The notes: generated by a model not told the origin, from the letters alone. Positions 1 through 8,814 are shown, counted from the first letter of the stretch. The stretch: 64,000 nt of DNA from Shewanella sp. KX20019 (GCF_016757755.1 NZ_CP068437.1:3968001-4032000); one strand, 5' to 3'. A program made the numbers and translations.

Positions 1-914
1 TGTTCAATGATGCTTTGCAGGTCATCTACGGTGTATAGGAACGCATCATCCAGATCCGCTACTTCAGCCTCAATATCGCGAGGAACTGCTATATCTACCA
101 ACAACATAGGTTGATGACGACGCTGCTTAAGCGCTTTTTCTACCATGCCTTTACCAATGATCGGTAATGGGCTAGCCGTAGAGGATATCACGATATCGGC
201 CTTAGGGAGAAAATCAGGGATCTGTTCGAGGGTAATTGCTGTCGCGCCAAACTCTTCACACATGGCTTCAGCACGTGAAATAGTTCGGTTTGCCACGACC
301 ATTGTCTTGACGCCGTTATCTTTTAAATGACGTGCCACTAGCTCTATCGTCTCGCCAGCGCCCACGAGTAACACTTGCGTGCTACCTATTGAGGAGAAGA
401 TATGTTTTGCCATGCTTACCGCGGCAAATGCAACAGATACCGCTGCTGCACCGATCTCTGTTTCGGTACGGATTTTCTTAGCGACTGAAAAGGTATTTTG
501 AAATAACCTGTCCATTGTGGCAGCAACGGTGCCGGCTTCTTTTGCTTTAACAAAAGATTGCTTAACTTGCCCTAAGATTTGAGGTTCACCTAGGATCAGC
601 GAGTCTAGTCCTGCAGAGACACGCATCAAATGCTTAACCGCTTCCTGATCTTTATATTGATACAGGCAAGGTTCAACATCTGCATGAGAAAGTTGATGAT
701 ATTCTTCCAACCATTGGACAACATCAGACTCTTCACCATTATTACAGTAAAGTTCGGTCCGATTACAGGTGGAGATAATGACGGCTTCGCCCGACTGAGT
801 GCGTGACGCAAGACTCTTCATGGCATCATGAATTTTGTCTGGCGCAAATGCGACTTTCTCACGTAGGTCGACCGTGGCCGTTTTATGATTTATTCCGATT
901 GCTACAAGGCTCAT
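1..914 (-). CDS. hemA: Glutamyl-tRNA reductase HemA (3' end off the window)
   Basis: Reduces glutamyl-tRNA(Glu) to glutamate-1-semialdehyde with NADPH, the first committed step of C5-pathway tetrapyrrole (heme) synthesis in the cytoplasm. About 304 N-terminal residues are visible. They start with MSLVAIGINHKT and carry the catalytic cysteine in STCNRTELY (Cys50), the AGLDSLILGEPQILGQ block, and a Rossmann-type NADPH region around LLVGAGETIELVA. The frame stays open to base 1, so the last quarter of the protein lies outside. The gene diverges from lolB, the usual gammaproteobacterial arrangement. Its product is in demand here because of the multiheme cytochrome nearby, but no regulatory link is visible. 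The ATG at 914 matches the family's N terminus. Confidence 0.96.
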   Translation of the reverse strand, partial: MSLVAIGINHKTATVDLREKVAFAPDKIHDAMKSLASRTQSGEAVIISTCNRTELYCNNGEESDVVQWLEEYHQLSHADVEPCLYQYKDQEAVKHLMRVSAGLDSLILGEPQILGQVKQSFVKAKEAGTVAATMDRLFQNTFSVAKKIRTETEIGAAAVSVAFAAVSMAKHIFSSIGSTQVLLVGAGETIELVARHLKDNGVKTMVVANRTISRAEAMCEEFGATAITLEQIPDFLPKADIVISSTASPLPIIGKGMVEKALKQRRHQPMLLVDIAVPRDIEAEVADLDDAFLYTVDDLQSIIE

Positions 915-1184
915 TTTACTCGTTCTGGACTCTTGGGCATCTTATTTATGGGTGCCATTCTAATGAATTGGTTTTGTTAAAAACAGAATACGCTTAACAA
1001 AACCGAATAATAATTTCTGTTGTTACCCATTTTTTCAATTAGCGTCACTCTTTTAACTATTTCTACATAGATATGACACACATTAACGATAATAAGCATT
1101 GTACAAATAGTTATTTTTTGCATATGGGCATTGGTAATTTATCCAAGCCCTCGTATCATAAGGGCTCTTTTATATCAGTAATAG

Positions 1185-1850
1185 ATGAATAATTTGAGCA
1201 GCATCACAAAAAACACTTATGCATGGGTGATATTGAGCTTTATTTTTATTAGCGGTTGCTCAACTACCATACCAGACAACTTAGTTCCCGTCTCTGTCGA
1301 GCAGGTTGAACTAGCGCAAGCGTGGGAAATGCAGGGCAAGTTAGCCGTGCGCACAGCTGATGATAAATTTAGTACTAATTTATATTGGCTACACACTCAC
1401 TCCTCTAATGAATTGAAGCTCACCACCATGCTGGGCACCACAGTGTTAAGCCTAACCAGCACTCGAGGCAATACAGTATTAGAGCTCGACGGTAAAACCT
1501 ACACCGACACCGACGCTCAACGCCTGCTTACTCGGATCACCGGCTGGACAATTCCCATTGATGCCTTACCACTTTGGATAACCGGCCAACTCAGTAGTAG
1601 CGACGAACTGGTAAGCCAAGATGCTCAAAACCGCCCGTTAAGCATCATGAATGCCACACAGCTTCCGCCGTGGAAGGTTGACTTCAAGAGCTGGCAAACC
1701 CAGAGCGGTGCCGAGCTACCTCGACTGCTTAATTTAACGCGTGATGACATTCGACTTAAAATACAGATAAACCAATGGCAAGCCCTCGCCCCAGAAAAGA
1801 CATCAGTGACAAATCGTCCACAATCAAACTCTAGTGAGCCCCCGTTATGA
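1185..1850 (+). CDS. lolB: Outer-membrane lipoprotein localization factor LolB
   Basis: LolB receives lipoproteins from the periplasmic carrier LolA and inserts them into the inner leaflet of the outer membrane. The 221-residue protein begins with a signal peptide and a lipobox ending at Cys25 (FISGC-STT). The mature part starts with a linker and shows the LolB features WEMQGKLAVR, near residues 45-55, and LPLWITGQ in the middle. The length fits the family (E. coli about 207). The stop overlaps the ispE start by four bases (ATGA), so the two are translationally coupled; the hemA/lolB/ispE/prs order is the classical one. No strong Shine-Dalgarno is visible before the ATG. Confidence 0.93.
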   Translation: MNNLSSITKNTYAWVILSFIFISGCSTTIPDNLVPVSVEQVELAQAWEMQGKLAVRTADDKFSTNLYWLHTHSSNELKLTTMLGTTVLSLTSTRGNTVLELDGKTYTDTDAQRLLTRITGWTIPIDALPLWITGQLSSSDELVSQDAQNRPLSIMNATQLPPWKVDFKSWQTQSGAELPRLLNLTRDDIRLKIQINQWQALAPEKTSVTNRPQSNSSEPPL

Positions 1851-2701
1851 CCGCCCCACTCTCTTTAGGTTGGCCAGCGCCGGCCAAGCTCAACCTTTTC
1901 TTACATATCAACGGGCGCCGAGACGACGGTTACCATGAATTACAGACGCTGTTTCAATTTGTAGAGCATTGTGATTACCTCGATTTTAAAGTCACAGACA
2001 AGCCGAGCTTGATATTGCATTCAAATATGTCCGACGCTGTCGCAGATAACGATAACTTAATTCTGCGAGCCGCAAAATCATTAAGAGAGCACACTCAATG
2101 TCTACTAGGTGCTGAAATTTGGTTAGATAAACGCTTACCTATGGGCGGAGGTTTAGGGGGCGGTTCATCTGACGCTGCAACCACATTGGTGGCGCTAAAT
2201 GCACTATGGGGAACTGGCTTATCCGCTAAGGAACTCGCCGTGATTGGGTTAGAGCTCGGAGCCGATGTACCTGTTTTTATTAATGGTTTATCCGCTTTTG
2301 CCGAAGGTGTTGGTGAGCGATTAAAAGATGTTGCTCCAACTGAACCTTGGTACCTTGTATTAGTACCCGATGTACATGTATCCACCGCAGAGGTTTTCCA
2401 AGATCCTGAACTGCCACGTAATACCCCTAAGCTCACACTTGAATCTTTAATGAGCAAGCCTTGGCGGAATGACTGTCAAGAACTGGTCCTAAAACGCTAC
2501 CCTCAAGTTGCCAAGACCTTAGCGTGGCTGCTAGAATATGCGCCGTCAAGAATGACCGGAACGGGAGCATGTGTTTTCGGTCAATTCGAGCATGAGCAAC
2601 AAGCTAAAGATGTCTTGGCAAAACTGCCAGTATCGATAAATGGCTTTGTTGCCAAAGGAACAAATAAATCACCGTTAATGCTGAGATTAGCTCAGGATTA
2701 A
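1847..2701 (+). CDS. ispE: 4-diphosphocytidyl-2-C-methyl-D-erythritol kinase
   Basis: GHMP-family kinase that phosphorylates the 2-hydroxyl of CDP-methylerythritol in the non-mevalonate isoprenoid pathway. The 284 residues contain the substrate-binding PAKLNLFLHI near residue 11, RRDDGYHELQT, the glycine-rich ATP loop PMGGGLGGGSSDA (residues 98-110), GADVPVF, and the C-terminal GHMP motif MTGTGACVF. Length equals the E. coli enzyme (283). It overlaps lolB by four bases and is followed at a short distance by prs, so it probably belongs to the lolB-ispE-prs transcript. Confidence 0.97.
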   Translation: MTAPLSLGWPAPAKLNLFLHINGRRDDGYHELQTLFQFVEHCDYLDFKVTDKPSLILHSNMSDAVADNDNLILRAAKSLREHTQCLLGAEIWLDKRLPMGGGLGGGSSDAATTLVALNALWGTGLSAKELAVIGLELGADVPVFINGLSAFAEGVGERLKDVAPTEPWYLVLVPDVHVSTAEVFQDPELPRNTPKLTLESLMSKPWRNDCQELVLKRYPQVAKTLAWLLEYAPSRMTGTGACVFGQFEHEQQAKDVLAKLPVSINGFVAKGTNKSPLMLRLAQD

Positions 2702-2765
2702 CCACATCTGGGATACCTTTTTAGTCCCAGCCACTATCATGAAGCATACGCCTGAGGTTCATACA

Positions 2766-3713
2766 GTGCCTGACATTAAACTTTTTGCCGGTAACGCAAC
2801 ACCTGGTCTCGCTAAGAAGATAGCCGATCGTCTATTTTGCAAACTTGGAGACGCAGATGTAGGCGTTTTCAGTGACGGCGAAATCAGTGTCCAGATAAAT
2901 GAAAATGTACGTGGTGCGGATGTATTCATCATTCAATCTACTTGTGCTCCGACTAACGATAACTTAATGGAACTGATCGTTATGGTTGATGCGCTTCGTC
3001 GTGCATCTGCTGGTCGTATTACTGCCGTTATCCCTTACTTCGGTTATGCACGTCAAGACCGTCGCGTTCGTAGCGCTCGTGTACCTATTACAGCTAAAGT
3101 TGTTGCAGACTTCCTATCAAGCGTTGGCGTTGACCGCGTATTGACCTGTGACCTGCATGCTGAGCAAATTCAAGGTTTCTTCGATGTTCCAGTTGATAAC
3201 GTTTTCGGTAGCCCTGTGTTGCTTGAAGATATGTTAGCTAAGAACCTAGAAAATCCAGTGGTTGTTTCACCCGATATCGGTGGCGTTGTACGTGCTCGTG
3301 CAGTGGCTAAGCTGCTTGATGATTCCGATCTCGCTATCATCGATAAGCGTCGTCCACAAGCAAACGTCGCACAGGTTATGCATATCATTGGTGATGTTCA
3401 GGGCCGTGACTGCATCATCGTCGATGACATGATTGATACCGGTGGAACTCTGTGTAAAGCAGCTGAAGCACTAAAAGAGCACGGTGCAAACCGCGTATTC
3501 GCTTATGCAACTCACCCAGTATTCTCAGGCAACGCTGCTAAAAATATCGCTGAATCAGTAATTGATCAAGTAATAGTGACAGATACGATTCCATTGAGTC
3601 CTGAGATAGCGGCACTTGAGAAAGTTTCTCAGCTTACAATGTCTACCGTAATGGCTGAAGCTATTCGTCGCGTAAGCAACGAAGAGTCTATTTCGGCTAT
3701 GTTTAAGCACTAA
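2766..3713 (+). CDS. prs: Ribose-phosphate pyrophosphokinase (PRPP synthase)
   Basis: Makes PRPP from ribose-5-phosphate and ATP, feeding purine, pyrimidine, histidine, tryptophan and NAD synthesis. I use the GTG at 2766, not the in-frame ATG nine codons upstream: it is preceded by GAGG at 8 nt spacing and gives a 315-residue protein starting MPDIKLFAGNATP, exactly like E. coli Prs. Signatures are FSDGEISVQINENVRG, the flexible-loop region YFGYARQDRR, and the PRPP loop VDDMIDTGGTL. The C terminus SNEESISAMF is also conserved. A hairpin terminator follows 47 bases downstream. Confidence 0.97.
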   Translation: MPDIKLFAGNATPGLAKKIADRLFCKLGDADVGVFSDGEISVQINENVRGADVFIIQSTCAPTNDNLMELIVMVDALRRASAGRITAVIPYFGYARQDRRVRSARVPITAKVVADFLSSVGVDRVLTCDLHAEQIQGFFDVPVDNVFGSPVLLEDMLAKNLENPVVVSPDIGGVVRARAVAKLLDDSDLAIIDKRRPQANVAQVMHIIGDVQGRDCIIVDDMIDTGGTLCKAAEALKEHGANRVFAYATHPVFSGNAAKNIAESVIDQVIVTDTIPLSPEIAALEKVSQLTMSTVMAEAIRRVSNEESISAMFKH

Positions 3714-3760
3714 TCGCTATTTGGATAGCTGAATGTGATTAGGCTTAACCCTGACATAAA

Positions 3761-3788
3761 AAACGCACTCAATTGAGTGCGTTTTTTT
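3761..3788. terminator. Rho-independent terminator after prs
   Basis: The perfect inverted repeat AAACGCACTC-AATT-GAGTGCGTTT is followed by a T run on the plus strand and preceded by an A run. It can therefore end prs and also the minus-strand regulator gene that converges from the right. Confidence 0.9.
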
Positions 3789-3819
3789 ATCTGCTTCTTT
3801 TAATTAAGTAGGCATCAGC

Positions 3820-5193
3820 TTAAAGTGACACCTGCTCTCTATGAGCCCAAACCATAGTCTCGCCCCATAATGGCAGCATCCACACGCCACTATCATCATC
3901 TTGATAAAGTTGTCTGATGACCATGCGCTCATTTTGCAACACGTTTTTGCGGATCTCTCGGTAGATGGTCGCAGACTCTTTTGATATCTGTTGTGGACTG
4001 GTAAACGAGCGCTCTTTTATATCAACAAGGAACGTGTTTACCGCTTTGCCATCGACCTGACTTTTAGTCAGCTTAAAGTCGCCGCTAAACTGATAACGAA
4101 TTGAGATTTTTCTGAGCATATCATCAGTAATACATGCCGCTGCAACTAGTTTACCTCGATTCATTGAATCGAAAATCAATGACAACCTAACATCTGCGCG
4201 CACGACATTCTTACTCTCTGAGTAATAGTACACATCGGCACGAAATACGTCTTCAATCAGGCCTTTATCGGTAGGTTCAAATTTATCTAATAGAATTTTA
4301 TTGTAGGTTACCTGCTCCATTCTCAACTTAGTATCCGCTAACCATTGAATGTCCAGCGGAGCCGTCGGCGCATTAACAGATCGAACTAGATTAAGTGGCT
4401 GCTTATCAATACAAATCCCATCGAACTCGTTACACAAGGCGACCGACTCGTAGCGGCCATTATCAAAAGTAAACAATTGTTTTTCGGTAGAATTTTGGAA
4501 TATGTTCTCATAATTAAACCAATTGTTGACCACTTTTTCAACGGAAATGGTCTCTTTCAGTTGATTATCTAACTGCACAGCATTAAGTAGCGTGGGGCTT
4601 TGTGCCAATGAAAAATGCTTTTGGCTGATTGATGCCACATCCGGCTCGGTGAGTACAGAAAGCTGATTAACGATGACTTTAAGCCCGCCTGAGAAGTGCA
4701 ACCCTGCGACAAATATCACTACTGCAACGATCCCAGCAAGGCGATAGAACGCGGGTCTAAATACTGCTATCCCAGCGGCAAATTTAGCACCTTTGGGACT
4801 TGCTGGATTTGAGTGCGAAGTGTTTACATTTTCTGATGCTAGTTTATCAAAACCGCTGACAGGGTCGACAACCGCAGATGCTACAGCCTCTGCATGCTCA
4901 ATAATGCATAAACTATAGCCGTAACGAGGAATGTTTTTTAACTCAATATCTGTTTGCCCAGCAAGCTTTTTTCGTAAACTGCTCATACATTGAGTCAATG
5001 AAGAGGCTGCCACCACTCTGCCAGGCCAACCTGCAGCATTTAGTGTCTCTTTGCTAACCACTTCACCCACATGGTTAACTAAGCTTTTTAGTACTTCTAG
5101 CTCAGCTAATGATAATGCGCAGCGAGTCGAGTTCTTGATATCAACTAACTCTCTGGCATCTAGATCAATAATTAAAAATTCAGTAATATTCAC
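3820..5193 (-). CDS. Membrane-anchored winged-helix regulator (CadC/ToxR-type)
   Basis: A 457-residue one-component regulator. Residues 1-95 form an OmpR/PhoB-type winged-helix DNA-binding domain (ALSLAELEVLKSLV, VVSKETLN, SSLTQCMSSLRKKL, IPRYGYSL). A variable linker follows, then a single membrane segment near 149-170, so the C-terminal ~285 residues should be periplasmic and sensory. That sensor half resembles nothing I recognise. The gene lies directly downstream of, and on the same strand as, the undecaheme cytochrome gene, separated by a terminator and about 180 bp, so it probably has its own promoter. A short inverted repeat (CTACT...AGTAG) sits just upstream of its start, a possible autoregulatory site. 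Targets unknown; control of the neighbouring cytochrome is only a guess from proximity. Confidence 0.85.
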   Translation of the reverse strand: MNITEFLIIDLDARELVDIKNSTRCALSLAELEVLKSLVNHVGEVVSKETLNAAGWPGRVVAASSLTQCMSSLRKKLAGQTDIELKNIPRYGYSLCIIEHAEAVASAVVDPVSGFDKLASENVNTSHSNPASPKGAKFAAGIAVFRPAFYRLAGIVAVVIFVAGLHFSGGLKVIVNQLSVLTEPDVASISQKHFSLAQSPTLLNAVQLDNQLKETISVEKVVNNWFNYENIFQNSTEKQLFTFDNGRYESVALCNEFDGICIDKQPLNLVRSVNAPTAPLDIQWLADTKLRMEQVTYNKILLDKFEPTDKGLIEDVFRADVYYYSESKNVVRADVRLSLIFDSMNRGKLVAAACITDDMLRKISIRYQFSGDFKLTKSQVDGKAVNTFLVDIKERSFTSPQQISKESATIYREIRKNVLQNERMVIRQLYQDDDSGVWMLPLWGETMVWAHREQVSL

Positions 5194-5321
5194 AACTTAA
5201 CCTCTACTACTTTTAGTAGATCTCCAAACAACATTCTAAGCTATTTTGTTAATACTAAACCGGACACAATGCTGAGTTCTGATTAAACAATTGCTGCTTT
5301 GTTAATATTTGTGATCCCCGT

Positions 5322-5350
5322 AAAAAAAGACCCTAGCAAAATGCTAGGGC
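5322..5350 (-). terminator. Terminator of the undecaheme cytochrome gene
   Basis: On the minus strand a stem CCCTAGCA/TGCTAGGG with a short loop is followed by TC and seven T residues, 27 bases past the cytochrome stop codon. It isolates the cytochrome transcript from the regulator gene downstream. Confidence 0.88.
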
Positions 5351-5376
5351 CATAAAATATTGCAGGGATGAGAACT

Positions 5377-7743
5377 TTATTTCAGGTTATGTGATTCCTT
5401 TAGGTTGTTTAGATCATGACATACAGCACATGACTCTTCGCCAGTGTACTGGCCAAGTTCGACACCAAACTGAGCGCCATTTTGCTTCATGTGGCTGACC
5501 ACGTCTTTGCGGACCTGACGGCGGTCTTCACCCTCTTCCGCGGCGCGCTTACCATGACAGCTCAAACATACTGCTGCGGTAGGCGATACAAAAGCATCTG
5601 CAACTGCATCGACGGCATAACGCTTGTTGCCGCTGGTGTCTTTACCATTCGCAGGGTCTAAACCGTCATAAGTATCCATGTAGTCAAGATCCAGTGCCAG
5701 CGGCTTACGGCCCACTAGGTACTTGGCGTCAAAGCTATCTTCGATATGACATTTTGCACAGTTAGCGAGATCTGCCGAGTACTCAACATTACGCTTCCAA
5801 CCTTCACCACTTTGGTTAGCACGGTTGTTGGCATGCATTGCATGGATCCATACCTTCTGATCTGGATGACTCATCGTCAGCTGTTCAATATAATCCTCAT
5901 CACCTTGCTTGGTTTGAGAGTTACGGATGACCTGAGTTGGCATGTTGTTGGCGTTATGACAAGCCACACACTCTTCACCAGCATTAGATGCAGTCGTCCA
6001 GTCACGTTCGCCGCGTGGCATCAGATTCTTCATCATAACCATAGGGTCTAAAGAACCGTCACCATCTGAATCGACCGAGCCAGAAGCACAGGTGGTACCG
6101 AAGTAAGTGCTATCGTTCTTGACGACAGAGTGACAGCTACGACAGTTGAGGGTCATCTGTACGAAACCATCATCTGAGGTAGTGGTACCATGACAATCAC
6201 CACACAGCTCGTTGGTCACGATTTGACGACGAGGACGCTCTTCCAGCATGCCTTCCTTATTGAAGAAGTGTTGCCAGTTATAACCTGCAGCACCATTACT
6301 CCAATCCGTTTTGCCGTCACAATCCTGGATTGTTTCACCATCTGGTTCGATACAGAACCAGATACGTGGTGTAACCATTCCGTAGCTATCATTCAAGTCA
6401 CCATCGAAATCATCTTCAAGATCGAATGGACCAATTTCAAACGTCGTCTTACCATTTTCATAGTTAAGCACGATTGGCTCATCTACATAGCCTGGGAAGT
6501 TTTCTTTATTGGTATGAACACGCAGTACCTTACCACGATCCATGCCCATATCCTGGCCACCCCAGTTGATATAGAACTCGGCGTAATACATGTATTTAAC
6601 CAGATCTAACTGCTCGTTACGCGTGTTACCATTTTTGTCCAAAATATCGACAGTCAACTGTACATAGCCAGTCTTATCAGTATCTAGGTTGGCATCAATA
6701 TTGGCTTTTGCTTCAGGAGCATCAACCATCTTAGCTTCAGTCACTGTTAGATGAAGATTTTCACGACGCTCGTTCTGACCTTTATAGGTCGACAAATGAA
6801 CCATCTCGAGGGTATCTGCCGTGTGACAACTGGCACACTGTGCATTGTCCTGATACGGCCAGTGGCCAACGCCTTCCTTAAAGTTAACGTCTGTATGGCA
6901 GGTAATACACGTTTCCTGAGTAGGGACGTTCTTCCAGTTTGCAAAATCAGTGGCTTGCTCATTTTCAGCATGGCAGTTATCACAACCGCCCACAGGAGCA
7001 GGGATCACGCCGATATGTACATCATGCGCAAGCATTGGAAATACTTTACTGATATCACTAACTTTGTTATCCGCATGGCAAGAAACGCATGTTTCAACTT
7101 CTGTGTACTTACCACCATGGATAGTAAAATCATCATGACAGCTAACACAGTTTTGGTTGTTAACCACATTCTTGGTATAGAGCGGCTCTAAGCCTTCGCC
7201 TCTAAAGTCATAGTGCATGTTTGCGTAACTTAACTCAGTTGCGCCTACAGCTTCGCCACCGGTTCTTAGCACTAACCGTAATGTCTTATCATCTGTGATA
7301 GTAAAAGCTGTTTCTGCTGAAACATCTTTCTCAAAGCTATAGGTATAAGTACCGTCTTTATTATCAAGCAAGCTACCACACTTAGAGTACTTGCTAGCAG
7401 GACATGCTTCAGAGCTAAGTAACTTCCAGTTATTAGCATCGCCGTCTGTACCCTGTTCAAGCCCTGAGAGTATAAAGCCAAACTTTTCTAAGCCTACAAC
7501 TGGTAAGTCTTTTTCATTAGTTACGGTAAAAGTAACATCGGATGTTGCGCCAACAGCAATAGTGTCAACAGCAACAGTCAAGGCCTTGGCATCGGTAGCA
7601 ACCGGGATCCCAGGAGTGCCTGGCGTTCCAGGTGTACCTGGAGCGCCATCTTTACCATTTGTTCCATCATCTCCAGAACAACCCGTTAAGGCCAACCCGA
7701 TGAGGGTTGCTAGTGTTGCAACTTTCATATCGAATATTTTCAT
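5377..7743 (-). CDS. OmcA/MtrC-family surface lipoprotein cytochrome with 11 hemes (UndA-like)
   Basis: Probable outer-surface terminal reductase for extracellular electron acceptors. From the ATG at 7743 (MKIFDMKVATL; GGAA sits 6 nt upstream) the protein has 788 residues. It has a lipoprotein signal with lipobox Cys22 (LALTGC), a collagen-like Gly-x-Pro stretch at ~26-46, and a beta-rich domain to ~195. Five CxxCH heme sites follow at about 199, 219, 254, 279 and 303, then a second beta-rich domain (~320-510), then six more at about 514, 534, 592, 662, 726 and 772. That four-domain layout with 5+5 hemes is the OmcA/MtrC/MtrF plan; the additional site in the last domain is what characterises the undecaheme protein UndA. 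Unusually, no MtrA or MtrB homologue lies nearby. An alternative GTG start lies at 7755. Confidence 0.9.
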   Translation of the reverse strand: MKIFDMKVATLATLIGLALTGCSGDDGTNGKDGAPGTPGTPGTPGIPVATDAKALTVAVDTIAVGATSDVTFTVTNEKDLPVVGLEKFGFILSGLEQGTDGDANNWKLLSSEACPASKYSKCGSLLDNKDGTYTYSFEKDVSAETAFTITDDKTLRLVLRTGGEAVGATELSYANMHYDFRGEGLEPLYTKNVVNNQNCVSCHDDFTIHGGKYTEVETCVSCHADNKVSDISKVFPMLAHDVHIGVIPAPVGGCDNCHAENEQATDFANWKNVPTQETCITCHTDVNFKEGVGHWPYQDNAQCASCHTADTLEMVHLSTYKGQNERRENLHLTVTEAKMVDAPEAKANIDANLDTDKTGYVQLTVDILDKNGNTRNEQLDLVKYMYYAEFYINWGGQDMGMDRGKVLRVHTNKENFPGYVDEPIVLNYENGKTTFEIGPFDLEDDFDGDLNDSYGMVTPRIWFCIEPDGETIQDCDGKTDWSNGAAGYNWQHFFNKEGMLEERPRRQIVTNELCGDCHGTTTSDDGFVQMTLNCRSCHSVVKNDSTYFGTTCASGSVDSDGDGSLDPMVMMKNLMPRGERDWTTASNAGEECVACHNANNMPTQVIRNSQTKQGDEDYIEQLTMSHPDQKVWIHAMHANNRANQSGEGWKRNVEYSADLANCAKCHIEDSFDAKYLVGRKPLALDLDYMDTYDGLDPANGKDTSGNKRYAVDAVADAFVSPTAAVCLSCHGKRAAEEGEDRRQVRKDVVSHMKQNGAQFGVELGQYTGEESCAVCHDLNNLKESHNLK

Positions 7744-7961
7744 CATCAATTCCACTCACTTATATTCCGCCCTCTTTATTGGGGCAAGTGAAATTTATCT
7801 GCTTAGCGAGTGATTTAGTGTGATGACTTCGATTGCAATTCTGACAAAATTACCTCTTGAGAGGTATGCCACATAACTTTCGAATCAGGTAAATAGCTGG
7901 TATCAAAAAAGAACTAAAAATGTAACAACAAAGTAGCATGACCGTTAAAAACAGCTAATAT

Positions 7962-7981
7962 CATGTGATTGTTAGCACATT
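7962..7981. promoter_or_regulatory. Candidate CRP-type site upstream of the cytochrome gene
   Basis: TGTGA-TTGTTA-GCACA matches the CRP consensus TGTGA-N6-TCACA in nine of ten core positions, with AT-rich flanks. It lies about 220 bp upstream of the cytochrome start. CRP controls anaerobic cytochrome genes in Shewanella, which makes the site plausible. The promoter itself was not identified, and the distance is rather long. Confidence 0.4.
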
Positions 7982-8182
7982 TTAAGCTGACAATAGTTAA
8001 CAAAACCCTGATTTGTTACCAAACACTAGGATTTCATCCAAGAATGGGGACTCGGCAGCAAAGTACTTTGCTTCCCTTTCGAGTGCTAAAATCGTTTTTG
8101 CATAAATAGATGGCATAAATATGTCAGCATTTAACAGGCACATGGCTAGACATAAACGAGTTAATATCTGCCATCCGTGATT

Positions 8183-8370
8183 CCAATGACCTGCGGCCGG
8201 CGTATGTGCAGATACTGCTGAGGCTCGCCGCAAGCACATCCTTGTGGGCTCAACGAAAACAAAACATCCTTGTTAAAAGGCCAGCTCGTTTCCATACCTC
8301 TCGTTCAAGAGCTTAATAACTTCGTTATCTTTCGGCCTGTTTTCGAAGGCCTCAGCTGCATCTACACTGG
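8183..8370 (-). repeat. Structured repeat, copy A (long form)
   Basis: Read on the minus strand, it runs from GTGTAGATGCAGCTGAGG (8367-8350) to CCTCAGCAGTATCTGCAC (8223-8206). These arms pair at 17 of 18 positions counting G-U. The interior is longer than in the other copies and holds several small hairpins, for example ATAAC-GAA-GTTAT, CTCT/AGAG, AACA-AGGA-TGTT and CACA-AGGA-TGTG. The 3' flank ACATACGCCGGCCGCAGGTC is shared with copy B. Confidence 0.75.
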
Positions 8371-8639
8371 GTTAGAAAAGCACATCCTTTGACCTTAAGC
8401 GTTATGGCTAAAGCCCTAGCTAGTTTCTGGACAAAAATGAGCTCGTTTACGTCTGACATCTGAGCCAGATTCGTCATCCCGCGACTGAATGACCGTTGAT
8501 AGTTCCAACAACAATGACGTTTCCTACGTCCGTGTAGGTCAGATTCACGAGGTAGAGCAATGCAGGGAGCAATTGCCGAGTGAACCTTCTGGGCTGGATC
8601 CCAGTGCCTTTAAGTCTAAAATAGGCCATATTGAAATTG

Positions 8640-8747
8640 CAGAGCATGCGCCCTGTGTCTTAGCAAGCCGCCACAAGTACAGTCCATGTAGGCTCTGCTA
8701 AATCACCCGTGATTTAGAAGCTTGCACGCCCCACAGCACATGCTCTG
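8640..8747. repeat. Nested inverted repeats
   Basis: CAGAGCATG (8640-8648) and its exact complement CATGCTCTG (8739-8747) bracket a second perfect hairpin, CTAAATCA-CCCG-TGATTTAG (8698-8717). It lies between copies A and B but does not share their arm sequence, so it may be a different or heavily diverged module. No T run follows the inner hairpin, so it is not an ordinary terminator. Confidence 0.6.
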
Positions 8748-8814
8748 CCAGCAAGTTCAATGTAGCGTCTGACACGCTTCTGGACAGAAGAGAGTTACCT
8801 TCAGGCAAAGGTTG

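Noticed and set aside
6190..7191. Plus-strand frames of 139 and 146 codons opposite the cytochrome gene
   Set aside because: Antisense shadows of a gene with eleven heme motifs; rich in His/Thr/Ile as expected from the complement of CxxCH-rich coding sequence.
7816..7840. CRP-like half site TGTGATGACTTCGATTGCA close to the cytochrome start
   Set aside because: Only the first half matches; the site at 7962 is far better.
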